Source: Vigna angularis | Lineage: Eukaryota > Streptophyta > Magnoliopsida > Fabales > Fabaceae | Assembly: GCF_016808095.1 (NCBI RefSeq) | Contig: NC_068975.1 | Coordinates: 22,513,501 to 22,577,500 of the forward strand | Reading direction: 5' to 3' | DNA length: 64,000 nt | Part shown: piece after piece, positions 1-11,600 of the stretch | Numbering within the stretch: position 1 is the stretch's first letter | Layout: every line of letters begins with the position of its first letter | The notes under the pieces: model-generated | Databases searched by the model: none | The model's input: the letters and a program-made list of their open reading frames with translations, nothing else | What the model was told of the DNA's origin: nothing | Made by a program: the position numbers and the translations under genes

Positions 1-2137
1 TATTAAACATATTTTAAAATAAAAAAACTTATAAAGTTCACATATCCTTTAACAATCCGTGCGTACGCCAAGGCTCTGAAACTGGTTTATGTTAAAATGC
101 TGGTTTCTATCATACTGCGGTATTAGAGAGCGGCGCCCCCAAATTTCGCGAGTTGGGTCCAAAATGGTATAATGTGAAAAGACAATACTATCCAAACAGC
201 TACTTCATTTCTGCCGGCAAATTCACCAAACAAATCATTAGTTTATTATTTAATAATTTAAATTTAAAAATTTTAAATTTAAGCCGCTGTAATATTAAAG
301 AATATATATATATATATATATATTATAAAATATATTGTTTTGATTTTTTTTTTTCGGGATCGTCACCATTTGTTGCTGGTCTTTCACTCTAAATTTCACA
401 ATCCACAATTTAATTTTCTTGTAATTTCTAAGAGCTTTTTATGCATTTAAAATATCTTGTTGATTAATCGGTATAAAATTGGTGACATGTGGTTTAATTC
501 TTGCCGTTATAGATAAAGATTTCTTGTGAAAGGTTTTACTAAAGAGATAAATCATCAAATTAATCAATGTCATATTGAAAACTTATATCAATTTACTTTC
601 CGTTAGTTCTTTACTTTAATCATGCTACATAATTGTCTTCTTTCACTTATTATTATTTCCTTATCATTGGAAAACATGAAATATATAGTAAATAAAACTC
701 TTGATAAATATAAATTTTGTTTAGTTGAAAAAAATTTGTATAACAGAAAAACATGATTTTATGATAGTTGAGATCCAACTGTTATAAAAAAACAGGGAAT
801 AATTTTGTAATTAATAATAAAACATATTATGATAAGTTTTAATCTATATAATAAAAAGTAGTACCCTAATACTTTTGTAATTAATTACAAAATATATTAT
901 AACGGTTCTAAATCAACCATAATAAAAAATAATGACATTTTTATAATTAATTATAAAATATACTATAATGATTCTAAATTTAATTGTCATAAAAAGTGAT
1001 TTGATGACTTTTTTGTAATTAATTACAAAATGAAAATTTTAAATTTAATTGTTATAAAAAGTGATGCAATTATATTGTTTTATTCTAAATATTTTTCATT
1101 CAGCAAAATTTTAAATTTTACAAAATATTCTAATTGTTTTATATAAACGTGTGTTACCGGATACTTTTTCGTGCTTTTACATTTTAGATTCCTTTTTCTA
1201 GTACTCTTATATATTCCACATTCCATTTATATAATGTTTTACCCATTTCTTCTATTGTATGCATTTATTCAAAAATCTCTTTGGATGACAATTGTGTTTA
1301 TTTTAGAGGAGCTTTGTCATGAAATTAGGAAAAAAATTTACAGCTGTTTCTAAAATACACTTTCTATGAGTCTTTTGAACCGTCACACAAAATCTAGATT
1401 TTTTATGTCATTTACAATATGTCACTTGTTTAATCTTCATAAAAAAAAGTTTATTTTAATCATTATGAAATATTTTTTGCATTAGTGATAATAGCATGAA
1501 GTTAGCTTCTTAAACATATCTTTTGTATAAAAAAAATATGTTTCAGTGTAGAGTCGATGATCTCCACAGAATACTCCTTTTCTCCATGCTAGCTTAGGTT
1601 ATCTTGAATATTCTTAGTTAAAATTCTTCTTTATCCAAGTTCCAAATTGTCCGGATATACCTGGCAAGACACCTCGACGTTCAAGTCAATGACGCTTGCA
1701 ATAAATGCAATCACATGAGTCCTTTGAATGATCATGGACCTTCTCCACACTCATACGCTCTTATGGTCATATAGTACAAAACACATTTTTGAAATAGCGA
1801 AAAAAATCATAAAACTTTTGTTTTTAGCTCTTGAAACATATGGTCCTTTCTTAATGATGCATTTCTTTCAAGAGATACATGCTCCATCAATTAAGGGAAA
1901 ATATTGATTTTAAGTTGAATAAATCTTAATGGATTTTGACTAGCATGTATTTGTATGTTATTTTGACATTGTTTCATAAGTTGTGTTCCTTTATATATAA
2001 GATGATTTAAAAAAATTAATGTTAATAAATCTCTAATGACTTTATTTGGATTAACAAAAAGAAAGTAAAAATGAGTTAAAAAAATTTAGTCCCTATACTA
2101 AATTTTATTTTGTATATTAATATTTTAAAAAGTAATT
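1..2137. other. AT-rich intergenic DNA, no gene seen
   Basis: No coding signal is visible. It holds a short TA-dinucleotide tract near 303-323 and a degenerate tandem repeat (listed separately). The block around 1600-1760 is less AT-biased and looks faintly like a decayed LTR-retrotransposon piece, but no ends can be placed. Confidence 0.6.
800..1070. repeat. Degenerate ~70-bp tandem repeat with a palindromic core
   Basis: About four diverged copies begin near 803, 873, 939 and 1011. The core TTTTGTAATTAATTACAAAA is a perfect 20-bp palindrome and is intact at 873-892 and 1011-1030, exactly 138 bp apart (two periods). The other two copies carry substitutions. Each unit also shares a TTCTAAAT..AATTGT(C/T)ATAAAAAGTGA-like tail. 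Function unknown; it may be a minisatellite or the interior of an AT-rich MITE. Confidence 0.65.
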
Positions 2138-2146
2138 TTTAAAATA

Positions 2147-2970
2147 GGGTTAAATATGTTTTTAGTCTCTTAACTTTAAAGCATTTTTGGGTTTAGTCCA
2201 TCTTTCAAAGTTTGCTTCATTTTCATCATTCTCCTTAATGAAACGGTAATTTTTAGTCTTTCATGACTAACGACGTTAATTTTTTTTCTAATGTGGCTAA
2301 CGGTGTACCATGTGGAAGGCCAATTCTAATTTTATTTCTGACTATAATTAAAATAAAAAGAAAAAACATTAAATTGGAGGGTCAAAATTGGAATTCATTT
2401 TCTTCTTTGTTTAAGGGTTTTTCTTCTGCAGACATTCTTTTCTTCTCCTTTTTCAATCACCCATGATGTTTAATGTGGAACGTTTAACTTGTTTGGCAAA
2501 CAAAGAAGAATTGAAGGAAACTACTTTGTGCGAGCGAATCAGTGAAAAGAGAAAATTAAAAGAGAAAGAGATAGATGAGAAAATTAAAAGAGAAAATTAA
2601 TTTCCTCTTTTCACTGATTTGTTCGCACAACGTAGTTTTCTTAATTCTTCTTTGTTTTCCAAACAAGTGACGCCATGACTGGTTGAAGATGGAGAAGAAA
2701 AGAGTGCTCACAGAAGATAAACCCTTGAAGGAAGAAGAAAAGGGATTCCAATTTTGATCATCCAATTTAATGTTTTTTCTTTTGATTTTAATTATAGTAA
2801 AAAAAATTAAAATAGGCCTTACACGTGGCATACTGTTAGCCACATCAGAAAAAAATTAATGCCTTTGGTGATGGAGGACTAAAAATTATAGATGAAAATG
2901 AAGAAAACTTTGAAAGAGAGACTAAACCAAAAACGCTTGATAGTTGAGGGATTAAAAACATATTTAACCC
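2147..2970. mobile_element. Foldback Mutator-like (MULE-MITE) element
   Basis: The 824-bp element is nearly one long inverted repeat. It opens with GGGTTAAATATG and closes with CATATTTAACCC, and the arms of roughly 400 bp pair across a centre near 2570-2600. A 9-bp direct duplication, TTTAAAATA, flanks it exactly (2138-2146 and 2971-2979), which is the Mutator-superfamily hallmark. No transposase is encoded; the small open frames on both strands are by-products of the palindrome. The arms contain the phrases about 'TTTTTAGTC..' common to a high-copy legume family (recollection, not searched). Confidence 0.88.
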
Positions 2971-2979
2971 TTTAAAATA

Positions 2980-4520
2980 ATTTGTTAAAAATAATGCAGA
3001 AATCAGTTTTCCAAAATATAAATTGAAGTAAAATAAATTTTAAATTAAAATAAAATCATTATTATAAAATACTAAGTGTGAGGATTTTGAGGTTTAGTAT
3101 GAGTTTTTTAAGACTCTTGTGAGAACTCTTGTAACTTTAAGGAGTGATTTTAAATCTAAGTTGTGCATTTAACTTAAACTATTTGTGTAGTGAAAAAAAA
3201 TTGTCTTGTGTTTATATGACTCTTCAATCTATTCTTAAAATATGACCGATTGGTAACACATATTAAAATATGATCGATCCTAGGACACATTAAAATCATT
3301 AATCCAAATCTAATATGTTTAACAAGATAAAACATGTTTATGAATTCTTGGACAGTAATTAAATTAATTCTAATTAAAATTTTATTTTTATAAATATAAA
3401 AATAAAATAAAAAAATAAATAATTGCATTTATTACGAAATTAAAATTTTACTTTAACGACTCATCAAATTCTTTAATTGACTTGTAAACGTGTTTGACAA
3501 ATACACCTCCATTTGGCTTGAGAACTAGAAGGAAGAAAATTGATAATAATTGTAACAAAAATGGAAAACCATGTCAAGAGATTAGAAAAAAGAATATGAA
3601 GGAGAAGTTATTGGTCCCACTGTACGAAACACTTTCTCATTATTCTTTTTCAACGTTTCATTCATAAGTAGTATGTAGCATAGCAATTGGATTAAACTCA
3701 TTCATAAGTATCCCAAATTTTTCAATATTTTCGTAACTTTTTGACAAATAACGACTCCTTTAATAAGACTTCTCTTCTTCTTTCACATCTATCGCTTTTA
3801 GAAAACTCACTAACTCTGGAGCAGTCATGATTGATAAGCCTTCAATTTCTTCTTAGCCACAATAGTATACAAACTGTTCAATCAAAAGAATAAGAATTTT
3901 ATCAACAATTTCATATATCCATGAGACTTTATTCGGTTTATCAGTTTGTAGTATAAAATAGTCACAATTTTCTCCAAATAAAAAAAAATTAGACCTTTCT
4001 AAATATTGTGATATTGGATGTTGTTTGTGCAAATTGTTTTTCAACTCTCTTTTTTATGGCAATGGATACAAACCCAATACAAAAAAAAAAAAAAAAAAAA
4101 AAAGCTTAATTCATTCATCTAAAGCATAATTCAACGTTCACCTGATCTAGTCGTCCACGGTGTGGGTTCTTAAAGTCCACAAACATCATGACCATCCATG
4201 TCATCATATAATCTTAGAGAAAAAAAAAAGGCAAAACGTATGAAAGAAAAGCAATCATATCCTCCTTAATTCAAATATTATTAGTATATATTTTTTGAAA
4301 ACTGAATTTCATATTAACTTAGCGTAGATTTTCTGTAAACTTGTTTTTGATGTAAAAGTTACGTGTTTGTAACTGATTTGGTTATATTTTATTTTTTTAT
4401 TTTTCTCTTTTACAGAATCATTTATATATTCTGTTTATAATACATTTAATTAATATGATAAGATGAAATTTATTACACTTATTTTATTAATAAAAAAACA
4501 TTCTTATATATCACTTTTAA
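2980..4520. other. AT-rich intergenic DNA
   Basis: No gene or bounded element is recognised. A poly(A) run of about 23 bases lies at 4081-4103. Short open frames here are low-complexity and lack codon structure. Confidence 0.55.
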
Positions 4521-4527
4521 GGCTGTC

Positions 4528-4559
4528 TTCGCATGAACAGATAACACTGTTCAAGCGAA
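4528..4559. other. Short inverted repeat (hairpin)
   Basis: TTCGCATGAACAG at 4528-4540 pairs with CTGTTCAAGCGAA at 4547-4559 (12 of 13 positions) across a 6-nt loop. It begins a GC-richer block of about 330 bp containing the palindrome array at 4749-4842, so it may mark the edge of an unclassified repeat element. Confidence 0.6.
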
Positions 4560-4748
4560 ATTGCGGGAATTGTGGGCGATGAATTATAAACTGTGTGTTG
4601 TTCGTTTGAGAGGAAAAGGATGGATCATCGAGGATGGATTTGCAGGATATCTTCGATTTTGGTCACTCGCAAAATCGAAGAGATTTGAGTGGATTGTTGC
4701 GAAAAAGTTGTATGTGCCCTCCAATTGTTACGGAACGACGAGGGTGGC

Positions 4749-4842
4749 GTAACCGGTTACAGCAGAGTCGTAACCGGTTACAGCGGTATGAAGTTTTGGC
4801 TGGCACATGTGTAATCGGTTACGCAAATGCGTAACCGGTTAC
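4749..4842. repeat. Array of four GTAACCGGTTAC palindromes
   Basis: Perfect 12-bp palindromes lie at 4749-4760, 4770-4781 and 4831-4842, and a one-mismatch copy (GTAATCGGTTAC) at 4811-4822. Starts are 21, 41 and 20 bp apart, close to 2, 4 and 2 helical turns. The block belongs to a non-AT-rich patch (about 4520-4850) of unknown origin. Similar palindromic 12-mers recur in legume repetitive DNA (recollection). Confidence 0.75.
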
Positions 4843-5398
4843 AGGGCTATACATTATAATTTTTATAATTTTTAAACATTAATTTTATAAATTATTCATA
4901 AATTTTTTTTCTTTATAAACATTTTTACAATTAAATATAACATTTATAAATAACATTTTATATTACTTTTATAACTAGGGGCATTTTGGTAATCTTTAAT
5001 TTCTACCAATTAAACTAATTTTTAAAATCTATCACATCAATCAAATCCTACACTAATTCTCACAAACTTTACTTCCAAATCCACTCTCAATTACTCACAA
5101 ATCCACTCAAAAAAACAACTAAAAAATTATCCTTCCTTGTCAAGAAGGAGACCGATCAGTTTGTGCCAACACCGATCGGCCAATAGCAGGAGTTTGAAAG
5201 CGAGCGAACAGCCGCAGACACGTCAGGTTAGTCTCTCGATCCCAAAAATATCAACCGAGACAGTTATCCTCCTCAGATCCTAGGTAATAAGTGCGAGGAA
5301 AGCTTTTTTACAAAATTTCATTACAATTGTACAAGCATTATTTGTATCCACGAAAGGACAATGATACGCTAACTTTGTCGTGGAAACAAAAACCGTTG

Positions 5399-5450
5399 CA
5401 TGCATGAGACTCGGTCCCTCCTCTCCTCATGCATATCTTGCATATAAATA
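5399..5450 (+). promoter_or_regulatory. Candidate core promoter of the ABCG gene with two RY motifs
   Basis: A TATA-like TATAAATA sits at 5443-5450, about 235 bp before the start codon. Immediately upstream are CATGCATG (5399-5406) and CATGCA (5428-5433), the RY core recognised by plant B3-domain seed regulators of the ABI3/FUS3/LEC2 family. The motif identity is seen; seed regulation is inferred and fits ABCG31-type roles in abscisic acid transport during seed dormancy. Confidence 0.45.
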
Positions 5451-5544
5451 CCTAATCTCGAAACTTTTGTCTTTGCATTCGTTTTCTCCATCAAAACTCT
5501 TCCTTAGTTTTTTAACTTTTCTCTTTTTTTTCCTCTCTTTTGAT

Positions 5545-5562
5545 ATGTATTTTCTCTACTAG
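5545..5562 (+). promoter_or_regulatory. Minimal upstream ORF in the ABCG leader
   Basis: If transcription starts about 30 bp after the TATA-like box, the leader contains an ATG at 5545 followed by four codons and TAG (M-Y-F-L-Y). It ends 123 bp before the main ATG, so reinitiation is possible. Whether it is translated is unknown. Confidence 0.35.
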
Positions 5563-5590
5563 ATAAAGAAATCAATAGGAAACAGTTATC

Positions 5591-5654
5591 TTCCTCCTCT
5601 TTTCGGAGGTTCTTTCTTTAAAGAGAAAGAAATCTGCAAAGAAAAGAGGAGGAA
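5591..5654 (+). promoter_or_regulatory. Stem-loop in the ABCG 5' leader
   Basis: TTCCTCCTCTTTTC (5591-5604) and GAAAAGAGGAGGAA (5641-5654) are perfect 14-bp complements, and a second stem (TTCTTTCTTT with AAAGAGAAAGAA, 5610-5631) nests inside. The structure ends 31 nt before the start codon at 5686, where it could slow scanning ribosomes. It follows the minimal uORF. Confidence 0.5.
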
Positions 5655-5685
5655 ACGTTCTTAGGAAAAAAGAGAAAAGCAAAAT

Positions 5686-8600
5686 ATGGCCATAGCAGGT
5701 TTTAGTTTCGACATGTCCTCGGAAGCGGGGAAGGAGTCGTTTGCTAAGGCTTCAAATGCAGAATGGGTGGAGGAGGACGAGGAGGAGCTTCAAATGGCGG
5801 CGCTGCTGAGGTTGCCGACGCAGAAGCGTGTCAACACGGCGTTGATAAGGAAAGCATCTTCGAAAATTAACGATGAAGGGGAGAAAAGAGGCAAGGTTTT
5901 GGAGCAGATTGATGTGAGGACGCTGGATCGGTTCAACCGTGAACGCGTCGTCAAGGATGCTTTGGATACCAATGAACAAGACAATTACAAGCTTCTTTCT
6001 GCCATCAAGGAACGCTTCAACAAGTAAAACACTTTGTCATCTTCTATGTTAGATCAAATAGTTATAAGATTAACAAGTACACTTTTTCTTCTGAAATAAA
6101 TGAGACCTGTATATTGATGATAATCAGAATGCATGTATCTGACACTCTCAAAAAATTATTTTTTAACATTATTATACACATTCTTGAAATGCAAAAGGGT
6201 TGGATTGGATGTGCCAAGCATCGAGGTGAGATACAGAAACTTGACTATCGGAGCTGATGTTCAGATAGGTTCAAGAGCTCTGCCAACTTTGATCAATCAC
6301 ACACGAGATGTCTTTGAGGTTAATACCTTTTACTCACTCTCATAACAAATTACTTTTTTAAGAAAATACTGATTATGTTCTATGCTTAATAACATTAGTT
6401 CAATTATATAACTCTTTAGAATCAGTCTAGTAATACAAGAATTTAAACAGAATGCATAAGATCATAACTTCGAACAGCAGTGTTTCTTTATAAGTACTTG
6501 TGCATAAAGAATGTTATGAAGTAAAATGAAATAAGCTTATATTCTGAAAACTGTGAAACTCTATTATCATATTAACGTATATTCAAAAGTTATTTTAATG
6601 TATAGATAACTTGCTTTAAGTTTATAATAAGATGAATTTTTTTTTTCTTGTTCTATCCATGATTGTTAGTCATTAGTGAAAAAACTTACAGTCCAAACTG
6701 ATTCGTATTGGTGATGATGGCAATCCAGGGTATGCTAGCCGGCATAGGGATAGGTCGACCTCAGAGACATTCCTTGACCATCTTGAATAACATCAGTGGT
6801 CTTATCAAGCCTGGAAGGTAATGTTTTTCTGTTATGTCACACTATACTTACGTATTTTCTTCATGGAAATATATATATATATATATATACTAATCTAGCT
6901 TTAGCTCATTGTGTAGAAATGAAAAAACAAAGTACTTAAATTTAGCCAAAAAATTTGCAGTGGGCTGGTGAATTGAATCGATTAGTATAATAATGTATGA
7001 AGCATATACGGTTTTTATGAGAAGTGTTTTATAATATATTTTTAGATGGAGAAATTCCAGTTTCATATATGTTTGCATTGTGATGAAAATGAAGCTTAAT
7101 GTTATGTGCTGTTTGTAGGATGACGTTGCTGTTAGGACCTCCTGGATCGGGCAAAACTACCTTACTTTTGGCTCTTGCTGGAAAGCTTGATAGCAATCTC
7201 AAGGTAGTGCAAATTCTACACACACACACAGACATATATATATATATATATGTAGAGCAACCTAACTTGTTCAAAAGTGTGGATCTTTGAAATAAAAATA
7301 GTACTAAACTACTATGTAGAGCAACCTAACTTGCTCAACTTTTTTTTATATATAGGAATTCTGCAAAAACTAGTGTCTATAGTAACCATTTTGTCTGTGT
7401 ACTCCAATTATTGTACAGCAAAATGAAAGTATGAAACCAATTTGTTATAATCATTATACCATTGGTTCGGTTTGTATAGCCTTTATCTAACTGGAATGAG
7501 CCAGATTCTGAATTTTGACACGTTAAATCATTTTCAAAATATCATTCACATCTTAGAAATATATTACAACTTTGATTTTGTAATACCTTTGCAGAAAAGT
7601 GGTAGTATCACATACAATGGCCATGAGCAAAGCGAGTTTTGCATTCAAAGGGCTTCTGCATACACTGGCCAAACTGATAATCACATTGCAGAACTGACGG
7701 TGAGAGAAACTTTTGATTTTGCTAACAGATGTCAAGGTTCAAGTGATGCAGGTATGTGTGTGATATACTAATTTCATTATTTTTATTTTCCATTTCAGAG
7801 TTCTAATACTAATTTCCTTGTCTAATATCACAAACAGAAATTGTGAAAAATCTGGAACGCTTGGAGAAGGAAAAGAACATTATGCCAAGTCCAGAAATTG
7901 ATGCTTTCATGAAGGTCATCTCATCTTAAATAATATGTGAAAAATCATGCTTATACTCAAGTTCGTGGATGTTCTCTAATTTGTGTCTTTTGAAACTGAT
8001 TTTACTCAACAGGCATCACTTGTTGGTGGGAAAAGGCACAATGTAATGACAGATTATGTTTTGAAAGTGCTTGGTCTTGATGTATGTTCAGATACTGTTG
8101 TGGGAAATGAAATGTTAAGGGGTGTCTCTGGAGGCCAAAAAAGGAGAGTTACAACAGGTGATCTCTTGGAACTTATTGCAATTTTCTTTGAATTTGACTC
8201 TTTTGGTTATATATCCTTATGTTAAATCTAACTGGATTAGCTTTTTGATGTTACATACAAAAAGGATCCAATTTCAGTCCCTATATTTTGTGGATGAAGT
8301 TTTCTTTCCACTTGTATTGTGAAATATAGCTTTGACCGAAGGAGTTTTCAATTGTAATTTTTCTTTTTATTCATAAGATAGGACACTGCAATATAATAGA
8401 ATAGAGAAACTAACACAATTCAGGAATTTAAATCCATGTTAGTTTTGACTGTAGTATATACATACCAGAAGATTAAGGCATTACCAAAGGCACTAATTGA
8501 AGCTGAAATTTGTAGCTAGCAATGACAAACTTTTGCATTTCAAATTTTTCCTTCAGGAGAAATGATTGTTGGACCTCGAAAGGCTCTATTTATGGACGAA

Positions 8601-11600
8601 ATATCAACTGGACTTGATAGCTCTACAACATTCCAGATTGTTAAATGCATAAGAAATTTTGTTCATCAAATGGAAGCTACTGTACTCATGGCTCTACTTC
8701 AGCCTGCACCAGAAACATTTGAGCTCTTTGATGATCTTTTGCTTCTGTCAGATGGGTATGTGGTATATCAAGGTCCTAGAGAAGATGTGCTGGAGTTTTT
8801 TGAATCATTGGGTTTTAAACTTCCACCCCGCAAGGGAGTTGCAGATTTTCTTCAGGAGGTATTTGTAAATTTTTTGGTTTTTAACTTTCAAACTCAAATG
8901 CTTTAAGAAGTTATTATTGCTTAAAACTTGGTATTTTCCTATTCCAGGTGACCTCCAAAAAAGATCAAGCTCAATACTGGGCTGATCCTTCAAAGCCCTA
9001 TAAATTTATCTCAGTGCCAGAGATTGCAGAAGCCTTTAACAACTCTAGATTTGGAAAGGCTGTGGAATCCATGGTTGCCGCACCCTTTGATAAATCAAAG
9101 AGTCATCCTTCAGCTTTACCCGCAACTAGATTTGCTGTGCCAAAATGGGAGCTCTTTAAGGCCTGTTTATCCCGAGAATTGACCTTGCTCAACGGGCACA
9201 AGTTTCTTTATATTTTCAGGACCTGTCAGGTATATCCAATCTCAATTAAATTGTGATGCACTCCTTCTATTAATAATTTTTTCAATTCTTAATTTTGTAT
9301 AAGTCAGAAAGGTTCCAACTTCCAACCATTAATTTCTTACAAATTATAAGTATACTTCTTATTTAAATGCCTATTATAGATTATCTCCTACACATTTAAT
9401 GTTAGAAAGTGAACTTTAAGTTTAACTCAACCTTATAAAACCGATTTTAAAATGAAGTTTACATTCACTTATATACTAAAAATTGGTCTTATCTCTAGTC
9501 AATATGAGACTTCCAACACACTCTTTCACATTGAGGTATATACATCATTTGCATAAGACTAGGCATTAATGAGTGATCCGATAGTGAATGGAATAATAGA
9601 TCCAACTAGCATCAAATTTTGCTAGAGTAAACTTTAACTCATGACATTGATACCATGTTAAAAAGCGGACTTTAAATCTAACTGAATATGAAGAAGAAAA
9701 GGAGATGATAAAGACCATAAGACTCACATCCGGTGACAATTTTCTGCCTCAAACTAAACCCTAAACCCTAAACCCTAAACCCTAAACCCTGGTCCTGTAA
9801 ACAAACAAAACCTTTGGTAAAAAAAATAACACAATCAAGAATACAAGTTAGACGACTAATGGATAATGAGTTAAAAGGAGACCCAGGGAGATAAAGAATA
9901 TTATCAATGGATAAAACAAAGAAAAAGATTAACATTATCTCCAACGCATTTCTGGTTAAAAAAATGAACTTTAAGTCTAACTCAATCCTATAAAATTAGT
10001 TTGTAAGATAAGATTTGCACCCACTTATATATTGTAAATTGATTTTATCTTTAGTTGATGTGAGACTTCCAACATTTTCAATCAAGCAATTCAACATGGA
10101 AAACATATAAACAAGTTGATCATGAGTTCAGAGTTCAAAGCACACTATACACACACAACTATCAATAGAACACTCAATTTCTACAATTTCTTAATCATTG
10201 TTTGAAGGGGACTTATAATTCTAAATTTGACAAATTCTCTTGCTGTAAAAGGTCACATTTGTTGGACTTGTCACATGCACAATGTTCATACAAACAAGGT
10301 TTCATGAAAAGGATGAGACTTATGGCAATCTCTATCAGTCCGCGCTATTTTTTGGACTGGTGCACATGATGTTTAATGGATATTCTGAGTTGTCACTCAT
10401 GATAGCTCGGCTACCAGTCTTCTACAAACAAAGAGGCAATTTATTTTATCCTGGATGGGCATGGTCTTTGGCCACTTGGATTCTTGGGGTACCATATTCC
10501 CTTGTTGAAGCTGTTGTTTGGACTTGTGTTGTGTACTACTCTGTTGGATTTGCCCCCGCTCCTGGAAGGTAATTATCTTTACATCCTTGGTTGGGAATTT
10601 TTTTCATTTAGAAAATATTCAAGACTAATACTCATTGCATTCTGATTAATATTTCAGGTTTTTCCGCTACATGCTTCTCCTACTTATGCTTCACCAAATG
10701 GCACTAGGTCTCTTCCGGTTCATGGCTGCTCTTGCACGCGACATGGTCATTGCTAATACATTTGGATCAGCTGCATTGATGATCATCTTCTTGCTGGGAG
10801 GATTTATTATCCCAAAAGGTAAGCTGCAGCCAGAACCATTGAATAAAAGGCAGATATAAGGCAGTTTTGTTGTTAATGATTTCATTGTTACTCTTTCAGC
10901 TATGATTAAGCCATGGTGGATTTGGGGTTACTGGTTGTCACCTCTTACCTATGGACAAAGAGCAATTTCAGTCAATGAATTTACTGCCACTAGATGGATG
11001 CAGGTATTTCATACATGCTGATTAAGTTTATTCTTGCTTTGCCATCTTTATTGCTAGTGGTTTATAGAAGATTTATGTAACTATGAAAACTGTGTTCTAG
11101 CATTCTGCTTTTGGGGGAGACACAGTTGGTCACAATATTCTCAACGGATACAGCTTACCATCTGATGATTACTGGTATTGGATTGGTTTTGGAGTCTTAA
11201 CACTCTACACAGTTATTTTCAACTGCTTGATCACGTGGGGCTTGAGCTATCTCAATCGTAAGTTTAGAACAATTTTTCTCATCTTTCTATTCTCATTTTC
11301 ATCAATGGAGTTTCTTTTGGTATGCAACGGTTGATCTCCAAAGACTATCATTTTCTCCAGTCAAAGACCAGTTTAGTAATCTTGTTGCTTTTCCTTGCCA
11401 CAGCAATCCAAAAAGCACGATCTATTCTTCTAACTGATGAAGAGGACTCACAAAAGAGTTCTGATAAAAATGGATCCAAATCTAGTGGTGATGAAGGAAA
11501 AGCCTCGGGAATGATTCTTCCTTTTGAACCTATGACAATGACATTCCATGGTGTCAATTATTACGTTGATATGCCACAGGTGGGGGCATTGTAGTTTCCG

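Noticed and set aside
2263..2843. Two similar short proteins on opposite strands
   Set aside because: They are the two arms of one palindromic element read in mirror image.
7098..7290. Separate small gene with a Walker A motif
   Set aside because: It is exon 4 of the ABCG transporter read into its intron.
9755..9790. Chromosome end
   Set aside because: Only five heptamers, in mid-intron, with genes on both sides.
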